Shown piece by piece: positions 6,199 to 15,128 of a DNA stretch of 29,036 nucleotides. This DNA is from an uncultured Collinsella sp. (GTDB taxonomy: Bacteria; Actinomycetota; Coriobacteriia; Coriobacteriales; Coriobacteriaceae). The notes beneath the pieces were generated by a model, which was not told the origin of the DNA, did no database searches, and worked only from the letters and a program-made list of their open reading frames with translations. The DNA lies in contig UQIV01000030.1 of assembly GCA_900541205.1 (NCBI GenBank), forward strand, positions 1 through 29,036. The letters are read 5' to 3'. Position 1 is the stretch's first letter. The number at the start of each line of letters is the position of its first letter. The translations under genes were made by a program, and so were the position numbers.

Positions 6199-9069
6199 TC
6201 ACGCTCCCTGTGCGGCAAGCGCCGCGGTCAGGACGATACCGGCAATCTTGGCGGCCTTGACGTCATGCTTGTCGAAATCCTCCAAGGCCACCGAGATGGC
6301 GACCGTGGGTGAATCGTAAGGTGCAAAGCCGACGAACATCGAGTTGACGTTGGTGCCGCCGATCTCGGCCGAGCCGGTCTTGCCGGCGACCTTTACGCCG
6401 GGGATCTGGGCATCGGTGCCGGTGCCGGATTGGACGACGGCAAGCATGGCCTGCTTGACCTGGTCGGCCGTGGCGGAGCTGACGGCCTGACCCAACGAGC
6501 GGGACTGCGTGGTCTTGACCACGGTTCCGTCCGGGGCGAGTACCTGGGCTACAAAGTACGGGTCCATGACCACGCCGCTGTTAGCGATGGCGGCGGCAAT
6601 CACGGCGTTTTGCATGACGGTGGTCTGCGGGCCGGGCGTGTGGTCCATGCCGACAGGCTGGCCGGCGCCGGCCCAGGCGGTCTCCCACTCGGTCATGAGC
6701 GACGGGTCGGCCATGATGGAGGCCGCGGAGGTCAGGTCCTGGCCGAGCTTTTGGCCGTAGCCAAAGGCGTTGGCAAACTGCACGAGCGTGTTTGCGCCAA
6801 CTTCGTTTGCCACCTGGCCAAAGACGACGTTGGAGGACACGGCAAAGGCCTGCTGCAGGCTGATGGTGCCGTAGCTCTCGTTGGCATCGTTGGTGACCGG
6901 TGCGTTGCCGATGTCCATGGAGCCGGGCGCCTGGTAGGTGCTGGTAAGGCTGGCGGTACCGGTCTCGAGTGCCGCGGAAAGCGTAACGACCTTAAACGTT
7001 GAGCCCGGCGTGTACAGCGCGTCCATGGCGCGATTGTACATGGAGCCGTCCTCGCCGCCGCCCGTCTGCAGCAGAGCATCGATGTTGGTGTTGTCGTATG
7101 TGGGCGAGCTGGCACATGCGAGAACCGCGCCGGTACGCGGGTCGATGACCACTACAGCGCCCTTAAAGCCCTTGAGTGCCTGCTCGGCCGCCGTCTGGAT
7201 GCGCGAGTCGATGGTGAGCTTGGCGGTGTTGCCCGGCTGGGTCTGGCCCGCGAGCGACGCGATGGCGTTGTTCCAGCTGGAGTAGTCCTTAGAACCGGTG
7301 AGCGCGTCGTTCATGACGCTCTCGATGGCGGTGGTGCCATACTGCTGACTCACGTAGCCAACCACGTGCGCTGCCAGGTTACCGTTGGGGTAGGAGCGTA
7401 CGTAGGTGCCGTCCTCCTGCTGCAGCGACTCGGCCAGCGTCACGCCGTCGGACGTGATGATGGAGCCGCGCTGGATGTACTTGGAGCGGGCGATGGTGTG
7501 GTTGTTGGTCGGCATGTCCTGATAGTCCTTGGCCTTAATGACCTGGACATAGGTGAGGTTGCCGATAAGGATGGCGAACAGCGCCGTAAAGGCGAGCACC
7601 GCGCGGGTTAGACGGTTGGCGAGCGCCACGCGGCCGAGCACACCGGATTCAGGCGTGTCGAGCAGGCGACGGCGCATGCGCGAGCCGACGGAATGGCTGC
7701 CGCTGCCGTAGGAAGACGAGGTGGCAAAGCGCGTGCCCGTCGGGGCGGCGGCAGATGCGACCTGATCATCGGTGATGGCGGCCATGGTGCCGGTGCCGGT
7801 AAGCTCGGCCTCGCGTCCGGTCGCCTCGTCACCGGCGCGCAGCAGGAGCGCGACGATGATAAAGCTCGCCAGCAGAGAGGAGCCGCCCTGGCTCATAAAG
7901 GGCAGGGTGACGCCGGTCAGCGGGATTAGGCGGGTTACGCCGCCAACGATCAAGAAGGCCTGGAAGCTGATGGCTGCCGTAAGACCGGTGGCGCTAAAGG
8001 CGGCAAGGTCGGACTTTGCGCGGGCAGCTGTGGTCAGGCCGCGAACGGCAAAGAGCATAAACAGGATGAGCACGGCGCCGCCGCCCAAAAGGCCCATCTC
8101 CTCGCCGATAGCCGAGAAGATAAAGTCGGACTCGACGACAGGGATGTTGTTGGCCATGCCGTTGCCGATGCCAACACCGACCAGACCGCCATCGGCAAGC
8201 GAGAAGAGCGACTGGACGATCTGGTAGCCCTGGCCCTGGGCGTCCTTAAACGGATCGAGCCAAACCTGGAAACGCACCTGAACGTGAGACAGGAACTTGT
8301 AGGCGCCCACGGCTCCAACGGCTAAGAGCGCAAGGCCGATAACGACATACGAAAAGCGCCCCGTGGCAACGTAGAGCATCAGCAAGAAGATGGTGTAGAA
8401 CAGCACGGCCGAACCCAGGTCGCGTTCGAAGACGACGACGAGCAGGCACACACCCCACACGGCAAATAGCGGCAGCAGCAGTCGCAGGCGAGGGATCTTA
8501 AAGCCCAGGATCTTGCGGTTGGAGATGGAGAGCAGCTCGCGGTTCTCGGCCAGGTACCCGGCCAGGAACAGCACGATAAAGACCTTGGCGAACTCGCCGG
8601 GCTGGATGGTAAAGCCCGCGATGCGAATCCACAGCTTGGAGCCCGAGATCGTGGTGCCGATAAAGATAGGCAGCATCAGCAGAATGATGCCGATGATGCC
8701 AAAGGTGTACTTGTAGCGCATGACTACGTCGAGGTTTTTGACCAGTGCGAGCGTTCCCACCATGAGCGCCACCGAGACAAACAGGATGATGAGCTGTGAG
8801 ATGGCGAGAGCGGGGGCGAGACGCGTCACGAACGTGATGCCGATGCCCGAAAGTATAAATACGATGGGTAGGATGGCGGGGTCGGCGCCGGGCGCCAAGA
8901 TGCGCACGGCGATATGTGCCGCAGCGAAGGCGGCAAAGAGGCCGATCGGCACGGCGAGCGTCTCAAAGGAGATGGCGGCGCCCGCGGTGAGCACGTACAT
9001 CGCATACAGCAGGATGACGGGGAACGCCGAGGCGATGAGCAAGAGCAGCTCGGTGTTGCGGCGACTCAT
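6199..9069 (-). CDS. fused FtsW/RodA glycosyltransferase and class B penicillin-binding protein
   Basis: This single 956-residue polypeptide joins a SEDS peptidoglycan polymerase to its transpeptidase partner. Residues 1-415 are polytopic and FtsW/RodA-like, with the ISGSKLWIRIAGFTIQPGE segment, the WLDPFKDAQGQGYQIVQS extracellular loop and a late RLIPLTGVTLPFMSQGGSS motif. A hydrophilic Ala/Ser/Thr-rich linker spans about 415-475. A new transmembrane helix lies at about 488-510. The periplasmic PBP follows, with RGSI near 534 and active-site motifs STFK (Ser690), SSN (745-747) and KTG (897-899), so it looks catalytically complete. The ATG at 9069 is preferred over the GTG at 9078 because AAGGGAG fits it with 8-nt spacing. 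Separate rodA and pbpA genes are the usual actinobacterial arrangement at this position. I see no stop or frameshift between the halves. Confidence 0.92.
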   Translation of the reverse strand: MSRRNTELLLLIASAFPVILLYAMYVLTAGAAISFETLAVPIGLFAAFAAAHIAVRILAPGADPAILPIVFILSGIGITFVTRLAPALAISQLIILFVSVALMVGTLALVKNLDVVMRYKYTFGIIGIILLMLPIFIGTTISGSKLWIRIAGFTIQPGEFAKVFIVLFLAGYLAENRELLSISNRKILGFKIPRLRLLLPLFAVWGVCLLVVVFERDLGSAVLFYTIFLLMLYVATGRFSYVVIGLALLAVGAVGAYKFLSHVQVRFQVWLDPFKDAQGQGYQIVQSLFSLADGGLVGVGIGNGMANNIPVVESDFIFSAIGEEMGLLGGGAVLILFMLFAVRGLTTAARAKSDLAAFSATGLTAAISFQAFLIVGGVTRLIPLTGVTLPFMSQGGSSLLASFIIVALLLRAGDEATGREAELTGTGTMAAITDDQVASAAAPTGTRFATSSSYGSGSHSVGSRMRRRLLDTPESGVLGRVALANRLTRAVLAFTALFAILIGNLTYVQVIKAKDYQDMPTNNHTIARSKYIQRGSIITSDGVTLAESLQQEDGTYVRSYPNGNLAAHVVGYVSQQYGTTAIESVMNDALTGSKDYSSWNNAIASLAGQTQPGNTAKLTIDSRIQTAAEQALKGFKGAVVVIDPRTGAVLACASSPTYDNTNIDALLQTGGGEDGSMYNRAMDALYTPGSTFKVVTLSAALETGTASLTSTYQAPGSMDIGNAPVTNDANESYGTISLQQAFAVSSNVVFGQVANEVGANTLVQFANAFGYGQKLGQDLTSAASIMADPSLMTEWETAWAGAGQPVGMDHTPGPQTTVMQNAVIAAAIANSGVVMDPYFVAQVLAPDGTVVKTTQSRSLGQAVSSATADQVKQAMLAVVQSGTGTDAQIPGVKVAGKTGSAEIGGTNVNSMFVGFAPYDSPTVAISVALEDFDKHDVKAAKIAGIVLTAALAAQGA

Positions 9070-9077
9070 AAGCGGCA

Positions 9078-9084
9078 CTCCCTT
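9078..9084 (-). promoter_or_regulatory. Shine-Dalgarno site that decides the FtsW-PBP start
   Basis: AAGGGAG on the minus strand is 8 nt from the ATG at 9069 and overlaps the in-frame GTG at 9078, which rules out that GTG. Confidence 0.6.
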
Positions 9085-9085
9085 T

Positions 9086-10885
9086 CTAGTTCTTTTCGGA
9101 GGCTTCGGCCTCGGCGGACTGTTCGGCGGTTTTCTCGGAATCTGATTCGGAGGTCGATCCCTGATTGGTGTTGTCGCGAATCGTTTGCGCGTCGATCACC
9201 TGGCGGGTCTGCTCCTCGTCGATCTGGTGGCGGTACTTGGATATCGTGTCCTGCGCATCGTCGACACTTGTTTGCGGAATACCCGCCTTGAGGCGGTTTT
9301 GCGTGTCTTCGGGCAGGTCGGATAGCTTGATGCTGGTTTCGCTCTCGAGCCAGTGGAGCTTGAGTCCGAGCGGCTTGCCGGGCAGGCCGCGCCAGACGGC
9401 GACATTGCCCTGGTAGGTACCCAGGTAGTACGAGCCGGTGACACCCGTGTAGGCCCAGATGCCAGCTGCCAGCACAAAGACGAGGGCCAGGATGGCGGCG
9501 ATAGTGATGTTGCGGCGACGCACGCGCTGCGCCTCGCGCATAACGCCATCGTCAACCAGGTCAACGACTACTACGGTCACGTTGTCGTGGCCGCCGGCGG
9601 CAAGCGCCGCGTCCACTAGGTTGTCGACGCAGATTTGCGCGGTTGAGGACTGCGTGGCGATGTTCTCGATATCGCTATCGGGAATCATGCTCGAAAGGCC
9701 GTCGGAGCACAGGATCAGACGGTCGCCTTCCTCGATATGCAGAGTGAAGTGGTCGGCATACATAGCGGGGTCCGAGCCCAGCGCGCGGGTGATGACCGAA
9801 CGGTTGGGGTGGACGCGAGCCTCATCTGCCGTGATCTCGCCGGCGTCCACGAGCTCCTCCACGTAGGAGTGGTCGCGGGTCACGCGGATGAGCGTGCCCT
9901 CGTGGAGCAGGTAGGCGCGAGAGTCACCCACGTGGGCGATGGCGAGCGTGTCGTTTTCGATATAGGCGCAAGTGGCTGTGCAGCCCATGCCGGGCTTGCC
10001 CAGGCCATTCAAGGCAGCCTCGATTACGGCGGCGTTGGCGGCCTCGACGGCTGCCGCCAGGCGTGCGGCGTCGGCAGACTGAGGAGCTGTCTTGGCGATG
10101 GTCTCGACAGCGATAGAAGAGGCCACCTCGCCGGCAGCGTGACCACCCATGCCGTCGCATACGCAAAAGAGCGGCGACTGCACCAGGTAGGAATCCTCAT
10201 TGTGCGGGCGCACGCAGCCAACGTCGGAGCGGGCGCCCCACATGAGTTGCGTGGTGGTGCCGGCATCATAGGTCGAGTCGGTCTCGATGCGCTCCTCGGT
10301 TAGGGGTTCAAAACTCATGGTCGAGCCGGGGTCTTTGAGCTTGGCCTCAACGGCGGCAACGTCGATCTCGGCTGTGTCACCGGGAGAGACGGTGTCGGTC
10401 TCGGCGTTTGATTCGGAGTCGCCGGTGTCCGGGGAGTCGGGCTCCTCGGACACGCGGGCGGTCGACTCGTCGTCTTGCGGGCTGACGTCTATAGGCTCGG
10501 GCGTCGGCGTAGACGCGGGCGCAACCTCGGATGCCGGGGCTATGGGAAACGCCGGCGCGGCGGGCTCGGGTGCCGCAAACACCGCAGCGCTCTCGTTGAT
10601 TGCCGCGGCGACGGGCTCTGCAAAGTGAGCCGGCGCCGGGGTTGCTTCGGGCGCTGTGGGCTGTTCCGCAGCATGTGCGCCGATGGGCGCCGCTACGGCA
10701 TCCTCTTCGTCCTCGTTATCGGCGAGATCCGAAATATCATGCGTTACATGCGAAAGAGGCAGGGAGAACACGGTGTCCTCGGGCTCCACGGGTGCGGAGC
10801 CCGCCGGAGCGGCGTGGGCCGGCGCAGCTGTAGTGGCGGCCGGTGCCTCGGTCATAGTTGCGGACTTGTTCTCCTCGTCGATCAT
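9086..10885 (-). CDS. pstP: PP2C-family Ser/Thr phosphatase, membrane-anchored (PstP-like)
   Basis: This 599-residue phosphatase removes phosphate from Ser/Thr residues placed by the kinases of the same operon. The metal-dependent PP2C domain covers about 213-445, with RPHNED (226-231), DGMGGH (244-249), HVGDSR (318-323), CSDGLS (393-398) and GGHDN (431-435) supplying the metal-binding acids. One transmembrane helix lies at about 460-480, and an extracytoplasmic tail of about 110 residues ends in a Glu/Ser-rich stretch. The odd part is an N-terminal extension of about 210 residues, rich in Ala, Pro, Glu, Asp and Thr and without recognisable domains. PstP proteins normally start almost directly with the catalytic domain. 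Its ATG overlaps the stop of the FHA gene (ATGA), so translation is coupled, and the FtsW-PBP start is 16 nt after its stop. Confidence 0.93.
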   Translation of the reverse strand: MIDEENKSATMTEAPAATTAAPAHAAPAGSAPVEPEDTVFSLPLSHVTHDISDLADNEDEEDAVAAPIGAHAAEQPTAPEATPAPAHFAEPVAAAINESAAVFAAPEPAAPAFPIAPASEVAPASTPTPEPIDVSPQDDESTARVSEEPDSPDTGDSESNAETDTVSPGDTAEIDVAAVEAKLKDPGSTMSFEPLTEERIETDSTYDAGTTTQLMWGARSDVGCVRPHNEDSYLVQSPLFCVCDGMGGHAAGEVASSIAVETIAKTAPQSADAARLAAAVEAANAAVIEAALNGLGKPGMGCTATCAYIENDTLAIAHVGDSRAYLLHEGTLIRVTRDHSYVEELVDAGEITADEARVHPNRSVITRALGSDPAMYADHFTLHIEEGDRLILCSDGLSSMIPDSDIENIATQSSTAQICVDNLVDAALAAGGHDNVTVVVVDLVDDGVMREAQRVRRRNITIAAILALVFVLAAGIWAYTGVTGSYYLGTYQGNVAVWRGLPGKPLGLKLHWLESETSIKLSDLPEDTQNRLKAGIPQTSVDDAQDTISKYRHQIDEEQTRQVIDAQTIRDNTNQGSTSESDSEKTAEQSAEAEASEKN

Positions 10886-11298
10886 CGACGGTTCACCTTC
10901 ATGACCACGTCGCCAATCTGGACTTCGTCGCCCTCGCGCAGCGTTGCGGGCTCCACGAGCTGGCGGCCGTTGACGAGCGTGCCGTTAAGCGAGTTGAGGT
11001 CCTCGATGATGAGCGCCGGGCCCTGCAGCGAAAAGCGCGCATGCGAGGCCGAGACGAACGGTTCGTTGATGCAGATGTCCGAAGATGGCGAGCGACCGAC
11101 GATGACGGGGCCGAGCATGTCTACGTGGATGCCGCGGATACCGCGCGGACCCTTGTCCACATCGATCGTCCAAATGGCCGAGTCGCGGCGCTGTCCGCGC
11201 ACAAGTCCCACGCCGGTCTTCATGACGGCGAACAGGAAGATATAGAGCAGGGCGACCAGGACGATGCGGCCTGCAAAAAGGACGATATCGATGTTCAT
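10882..11298 (-). CDS. FHA-domain protein with N-terminal membrane anchor (FhaB/FipA-like)
   Basis: This 138-residue phosphothreonine reader belongs to the envelope operon. One transmembrane helix lies at residues 5-28. An FHA domain occupies about 60-136, with VIVGRSPSSD (strand and Arg-Ser loop), the SASHARF loop and the NSLNGTLVNG loop that binds phosphothreonine. Size, anchor and position next to the PP2C gene match the FhaB/FipA protein of actinobacteria, which links the kinases to division and peptidoglycan synthesis. It begins 6 nt after the FhaA-like stop with GGGGA upstream, and it overlaps the phosphatase start by 4 nt. The exact client proteins are unknown here. Confidence 0.9.
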   Translation of the reverse strand: MNIDIVLFAGRIVLVALLYIFLFAVMKTGVGLVRGQRRDSAIWTIDVDKGPRGIRGIHVDMLGPVIVGRSPSSDICINEPFVSASHARFSLQGPALIIEDLNSLNGTLVNGRQLVEPATLREGDEVQIGDVVMKVNRR

Positions 11299-11304
11299 AA
11301 GCGA

Positions 11305-12318
11305 CTATCCCCTAAATTCAAAGGTGCTCAGGCCAAACGTCAGCAGATCGCCGTTGCGCAGCGGGCAGCGCGTAATGCGGCGGTTGTTGACGAGCGTGCC
11401 GTTGGTGGAATTGAGGTCCTCGATCGACCAATCCGAGCCCGTAAAGGTGAGCTGGGCGTGGCGGCGCGACACGTTGGGGTCGCGCAGGGCAATGTCGGAA
11501 ACTGAGCGCTCGCGACCGATGGTCACCTGTGCGGAGGTGATGCTATGGCTCTCGCCGCTCACGACGTCGACGAGCTGGGCGAGCGGGCGCTGCGGGGCGC
11601 GAGTGCTCGCCATGTTGGAGGCGATGCCGGCTGCGGCGCCTAGGCCCACGGCGGCACCGGTCGCGGCGGCTCCGCCCATGCCGGCAAGCGCGTCGCGCGA
11701 GACGGTCTGCGGCACCGGGATGGGTGCGGCGGCGGGGTCGGGGACGCTAGGCGCGAAGGGGTCTGCCACGGCAAGCGGGTCGGGAGCGGCAGCGCGAGGC
11801 GTCGGCTGCTGCTGGGGCATGGCGGCGGGGCGCTGCTGCTGCGGGGCAGCAAACTGCTGCTGGCCGGCGCGCGGGGCGCTGGAGGCACGGCTTGCCGCGG
11901 AGTTGTTCTGGCCCAGGCCGTTTTGATAGGCGCGCTCTTCTTCGTACAGGCGGCCGAGCGTGGGGGCATCGACGTTCTCGGCAAAGACCGAGAACTTGCC
12001 GGCGCGCAGTTGCGGATCGATCATAAAGCGCACGAGGGGCTCGCCGACAAACACATAGCGGCGCTTTTCGGCCTGTGCCTTCACAAACTCGCGGACCTCG
12101 CGCGAAAGCTCGGGGTAGAACGGGGCGAGCATGGGATCGTCGTCGGCGGCGATAAGGATGGTATAGAGTGCCGGCGCCGTGTTGACGCCGTTGATCACCA
12201 GAGTCTGATCCTCCATGTCGCGAGCGGCCTGCTTGGCAAGCTTCTTAAAGGAGAACGGGGCACGGGTGGCACCGAAGATGCCGGCCACGTGGTCCTCGAA
12301 GATGTTCAGGAAGTTCAC
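11305..12318 (-). CDS. fhaA: FhaA-like protein: DUF3662 domain plus C-terminal FHA domain
   Basis: This 337-residue cytoplasmic protein has the FhaA architecture. An N-terminal DUF3662 domain spans about 1-125 (INFEDH-type start, then FSFKKLAKQAARDME and a YTILIAADDD segment). A low-complexity linker rich in Ala, Pro and Gln spans about 135-245. A C-terminal FHA domain spans about 250-335, with VTIGRERSVSD, NVSRRHAQLTF and LNSTNGTLVNN. FhaA is a kinase substrate and hub that recruits phosphorylated envelope proteins. It starts with GTG, and this codon overlaps the TGA of the kinase before it (GTGA), indicating translational coupling. The long Gln-rich linker is disordered and probably variable between strains. 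Confidence 0.93.
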   Translation of the reverse strand: MNFLNIFEDHVAGIFGATRAPFSFKKLAKQAARDMEDQTLVINGVNTAPALYTILIAADDDPMLAPFYPELSREVREFVKAQAEKRRYVFVGEPLVRFMIDPQLRAGKFSVFAENVDAPTLGRLYEEERAYQNGLGQNNSAASRASSAPRAGQQQFAAPQQQRPAAMPQQQPTPRAAAPDPLAVADPFAPSVPDPAAAPIPVPQTVSRDALAGMGGAAATGAAVGLGAAAGIASNMASTRAPQRPLAQLVDVVSGESHSITSAQVTIGRERSVSDIALRDPNVSRRHAQLTFTGSDWSIEDLNSTNGTLVNNRRITRCPLRNGDLLTFGLSTFEFRG

Positions 12319-14168
12319 GAAAGATCACTCTCCGTATAGGTTCTTTGGTATCCGAGCAAATATAGGCATATCCCAACGATTATAGAGGATAGGATTCCCG
12401 CAACCGCCGCCTTGGCGACGACCGCGGCTGCAAGGCTGGCAATTTCCATATGGTGTGCAAGACAGGACGCCGCTGCGCAGCCGATGCCGGTGACAGCGAT
12501 GGCGGCGATTGCGGCAAGGTTTGAGCCCTGATCGGCACGCTTGGCATGGGCATTGAGCAGCGCGGATGACGCTGCGGCAGTTGCCGCGACCAGCACAAAG
12601 GCGGCCCAAAGGAGCGGGTCTCCCAGCGCTGCGGCAACGTTACCGAGCCCCAGCACGCCTCCGGCTGAAAGCGCGACCGTGGCCAGACGGGAAAAAAGCG
12701 CGCCCATGCCCGTTGCCGCGGCGGCGCTTGCCGGGCCGAGCCAAAATGACGCGACGCCGGCGGCGACCCCAGCTGCCAGGAAGGTATTGCCGGTCAGACA
12801 GCCAAGCGCGAGTGCACAGGTGAGCGTGGCGCTCGCGGCAGCCTCGGTGCGACCCCAGGCGATCCACCAACCGGACATGGCGGCGGCAAAGATCACCGCG
12901 ACGGGCAGCATCGACAGGATGCCCTGTGCCTGCATGGTGGCGTTGGCCATGAGCACCAAAAAGCCCACAGCCGAGATGGCCGAGCCAATCTGGGGGGCCA
13001 GGCCAGCCGCCGCTCCGATCGCGATGGCCGCAATGACCAGGCCGGGAAGCGCCGCGACCCCGGCCGTTTGCATCAGCAAAAAGCTAAAGGTGCCGCACGT
13101 TAGCGCCGAGATAGTGCGCATGGTGTAGTCGCGCGCATGGCTCCAGCGCGTGCCCGCCCAGCCGAGTGCGGGGTCGACCTCGATGGCGTCGTCCTCGTAG
13201 TGCGACGGCTCGATATCGTCGAGCTCCTGCTCGTCATCCGAAAGCTCGCCAACCATTTGCTCCAGGCTGCGACGGCCTTCGCGCACGCTGCCCAGACCGG
13301 CAAGGAGCTGGTCGCAAAATGCCTCGATGCTGTTGGGGCGGTCTTGCGGCATGGGGGAGAGCGCGCTCATGAGCGCGGCCTCGGCTCCCGGGGGAAAGTG
13401 CGGTATCAGCTCGCTGGGATAGGTGGCGCCGCCGATGATGCGGCCGAGCGAGTCGGCGGGCGTGGCCGCCATAAAGGGAGCGCTGCCGCACAGGCCCTCG
13501 TAGATCACACAGGCGAGGGCAAAGACATCGGCGCGCTCGTCGACCGTGCCGGTCTCGATATCGAGCTGCTCGGGCGGCATGTAGCCGATGGTGCCGCCGC
13601 GCGAGCCGCCAAAGCCACCGGCGGACGACAGTCGCGCCATGCCAAAGTCGGTGAGCTTTACATTGCCCGAGTGGTCGATGAGCACGTTGGCGGGCTTAAT
13701 GTCCAGGTGGAGCACGCCATTACTATGGGCGAAGGTGAGCGCCTGGCCCAGGGCATCGGCAATGGCCGCGGCCTCGTCAAAGGTAAGTGAGTGGCCGTCC
13801 ACGCGGTGCAAAAACTCGGCCAGCGACATGCCATCGACATATTCCATAACCAGGTAGGCATAGGCTGTGTCGTGCGTAAAGTCGATGACCTGCACGATGT
13901 TTGGATGTTGAAGCATGGCGGCAGTGTGCGCCTCGCGCAGGACATCCATGATGTCGCTAGCGGGCATGCCGGCACCGTTGATAAGGGGGATGCGTTTAAT
14001 GGCGACGCGGCGGCGCAGGTGCGTGTCGCGGCAGATCTCGATGGAGCCAAAACCGCCGGTCGCAAGTGTCTCGAGCGGCTGGTACCGCTTGAGCAGCTCG
14101 CGAGAGCTGGTGCCCTCCAAGGGAACGTCCGGCGAGAACCGGGCGGTATGTTGCGAGAAAAGCGGCAT
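12315..14168 (-). CDS. Ser/Thr protein kinase with a polytopic membrane tail
   Basis: This 617-residue protein is the first gene of the envelope operon, where actinobacteria usually have no kinase. The kinase domain spans about 28-290: glycine loop ATGGFGS, AIK (Lys58), LREAH, HLDIKPAN at 154-161, DFG at 174-176 and a MPPEQ activation-segment end. The catalytic loop reads HLD rather than HRD, so the regulatory Arg is replaced by Leu while Asp156 and Asn161 remain. This suggests activity without activation-loop phosphorylation. An acidic stretch follows (305-330), then about eight to ten hydrophobic helices from 352 to 610, with no PASTA repeats. The ATG at 14168 is chosen because GAGGG lies 6 nt upstream; an in-frame TTG at 14174 is less likely. 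It probably takes the place of PknA, which is absent from its usual position before PknB. Confidence 0.9.
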   Translation of the reverse strand: MPLFSQHTARFSPDVPLEGTSSRELLKRYQPLETLATGGFGSIEICRDTHLRRRVAIKRIPLINGAGMPASDIMDVLREAHTAAMLQHPNIVQVIDFTHDTAYAYLVMEYVDGMSLAEFLHRVDGHSLTFDEAAAIADALGQALTFAHSNGVLHLDIKPANVLIDHSGNVKLTDFGMARLSSAGGFGGSRGGTIGYMPPEQLDIETGTVDERADVFALACVIYEGLCGSAPFMAATPADSLGRIIGGATYPSELIPHFPPGAEAALMSALSPMPQDRPNSIEAFCDQLLAGLGSVREGRRSLEQMVGELSDDEQELDDIEPSHYEDDAIEVDPALGWAGTRWSHARDYTMRTISALTCGTFSFLLMQTAGVAALPGLVIAAIAIGAAAGLAPQIGSAISAVGFLVLMANATMQAQGILSMLPVAVIFAAAMSGWWIAWGRTEAAASATLTCALALGCLTGNTFLAAGVAAGVASFWLGPASAAAATGMGALFSRLATVALSAGGVLGLGNVAAALGDPLLWAAFVLVAATAAASSALLNAHAKRADQGSNLAAIAAIAVTGIGCAAASCLAHHMEIASLAAAVVAKAAVAGILSSIIVGICLYLLGYQRTYTESDLS

Positions 14169-14174
14169 GGCCAA

Positions 14175-14179
14175 CCCTC
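14175..14179 (-). promoter_or_regulatory. Shine-Dalgarno site of the head kinase gene
   Basis: GAGGG on the minus strand is 6 nt from the ATG at 14168 and directly abuts the in-frame TTG at 14174, so the ATG is favoured. Confidence 0.55.
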
Positions 14180-14248
14180 GTGCGTTTAAAGTTCGTTTGC
14201 GAGCGGCGGGCGCGGAGCCGAGCCGTTCGCGGTGGCATAGATGCTGCT

Positions 14249-14279
14249 AGTGTAGCACGCGCAAGTGGGCGACATTCAA
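14249..14279 (-). promoter_or_regulatory. candidate promoter of the envelope kinase operon
   Basis: On the minus strand, TGCTACACT (extended -10; hexamer at 14249-14254) lies 19 bp from TTGAAT (-35, 14274-14279). A start near 14242 would give a 5' leader of about 74 nt before the kinase ATG. The 11-mer TGCTACACTAG is identical to that ahead of tRNA-Arg. Confidence 0.5.
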
Positions 14280-14316
14280 TTTAAGCTCCGTCTGGGGTTT
14301 GTGTCCCGCGGTTGGC

Positions 14317-15024
14317 TTAGCGTTTCTTCTTGCCTTTCTTCTGCTTGCGCTTGGTCTCCTGGGGCTTGTCGCCCTGCTTGGCTTCGGCGGCGGCCTTCTC
14401 GGCCTTCATTTTCTTGCGTTTGGTCTCGATGCGGAGTTTTTTGTTGATGCGCGCCTTAAGGAAGGAGCCAAACTGCTCGGCATCGCCACGGACGAAGGTG
14501 TCCTTGGGGATCGTCACGCCCTGGTCGGCGAACATGGCCACAAAGATGCGCTCGCCGTCGAGCACGTGGTCGAGCTTTTCAAACGGGAAGAACTGCGACT
14601 TGCCGCTCTTGCCCCAAACCATCAGGCCGTCCTCGTTGGCGGCGACGCGGCGATAGCGGCCACCCATGGACTCGTCGGCCTCGACGGCGTCGATAAAGTC
14701 GCGGGCGAGCGTGTGGTGCAGGTTTTTGCTCCACCAGGCCAAAAAGGCGCCGAATACGATCAGGACGATGCCAAACTTGATCCAGCTGCCGCCGGCCACC
14801 AGCATACCGATGCCGATGAGCGCGGCAATTGCCGCGGCGACATACAGCGAGCCGCGACGCCTGGGCGAGGCGACCAGGCGGGCGAAGTCGGTGACCAGGT
14901 CGTTTTCGTACTGGTACTCGTTGAGGTACAGGATGCCGTCGTCGGCTGCGGCCTGCTCCTCGAGCGCGACCTCGACCTGGTCGGCTGCTTCGGAGGGAAC
15001 GAGGTTGCTCTCTGCGTCTGCCAT
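14317..15024 (-). CDS. YcxB-like membrane protein
   Basis: This 235-residue protein has an acidic N-terminus and two adjacent transmembrane helices (about 58-79 and 82-98). A cytoplasmic domain of YcxB type follows, including YRRVAANEDGLMVWGKSGKSQFFPFEKLDHVLDG and ending with an FLKARINKKL segment. The C-terminal 35 residues are a strongly basic Lys/Arg-rich tail that could bind nucleic acid or acidic lipid. The molecular function of YcxB proteins is not known. AGGAG lies 10 nt before the ATG. It is divergent from dnaX across 116 bp and lies 148 bp upstream of the kinase operon on the same strand. The candidate promoter in that gap makes it a separate or overlapping unit. Confidence 0.75.
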   Translation of the reverse strand: MADAESNLVPSEAADQVEVALEEQAAADDGILYLNEYQYENDLVTDFARLVASPRRRGSLYVAAAIAALIGIGMLVAGGSWIKFGIVLIVFGAFLAWWSKNLHHTLARDFIDAVEADESMGGRYRRVAANEDGLMVWGKSGKSQFFPFEKLDHVLDGERIFVAMFADQGVTIPKDTFVRGDAEQFGSFLKARINKKLRIETKRKKMKAEKAAAEAKQGDKPQETKRKQKKGKKKR

Positions 15025-15128
15025 GCTCTTTGGACTCCTATCGTGGCGGGCTTGCCGTACGGGTTATTATGGAATGCAGTATGCCGTGCGACCGCATGGC
15101 CGCCGCGGCAACAAGACTCAGTATACCC

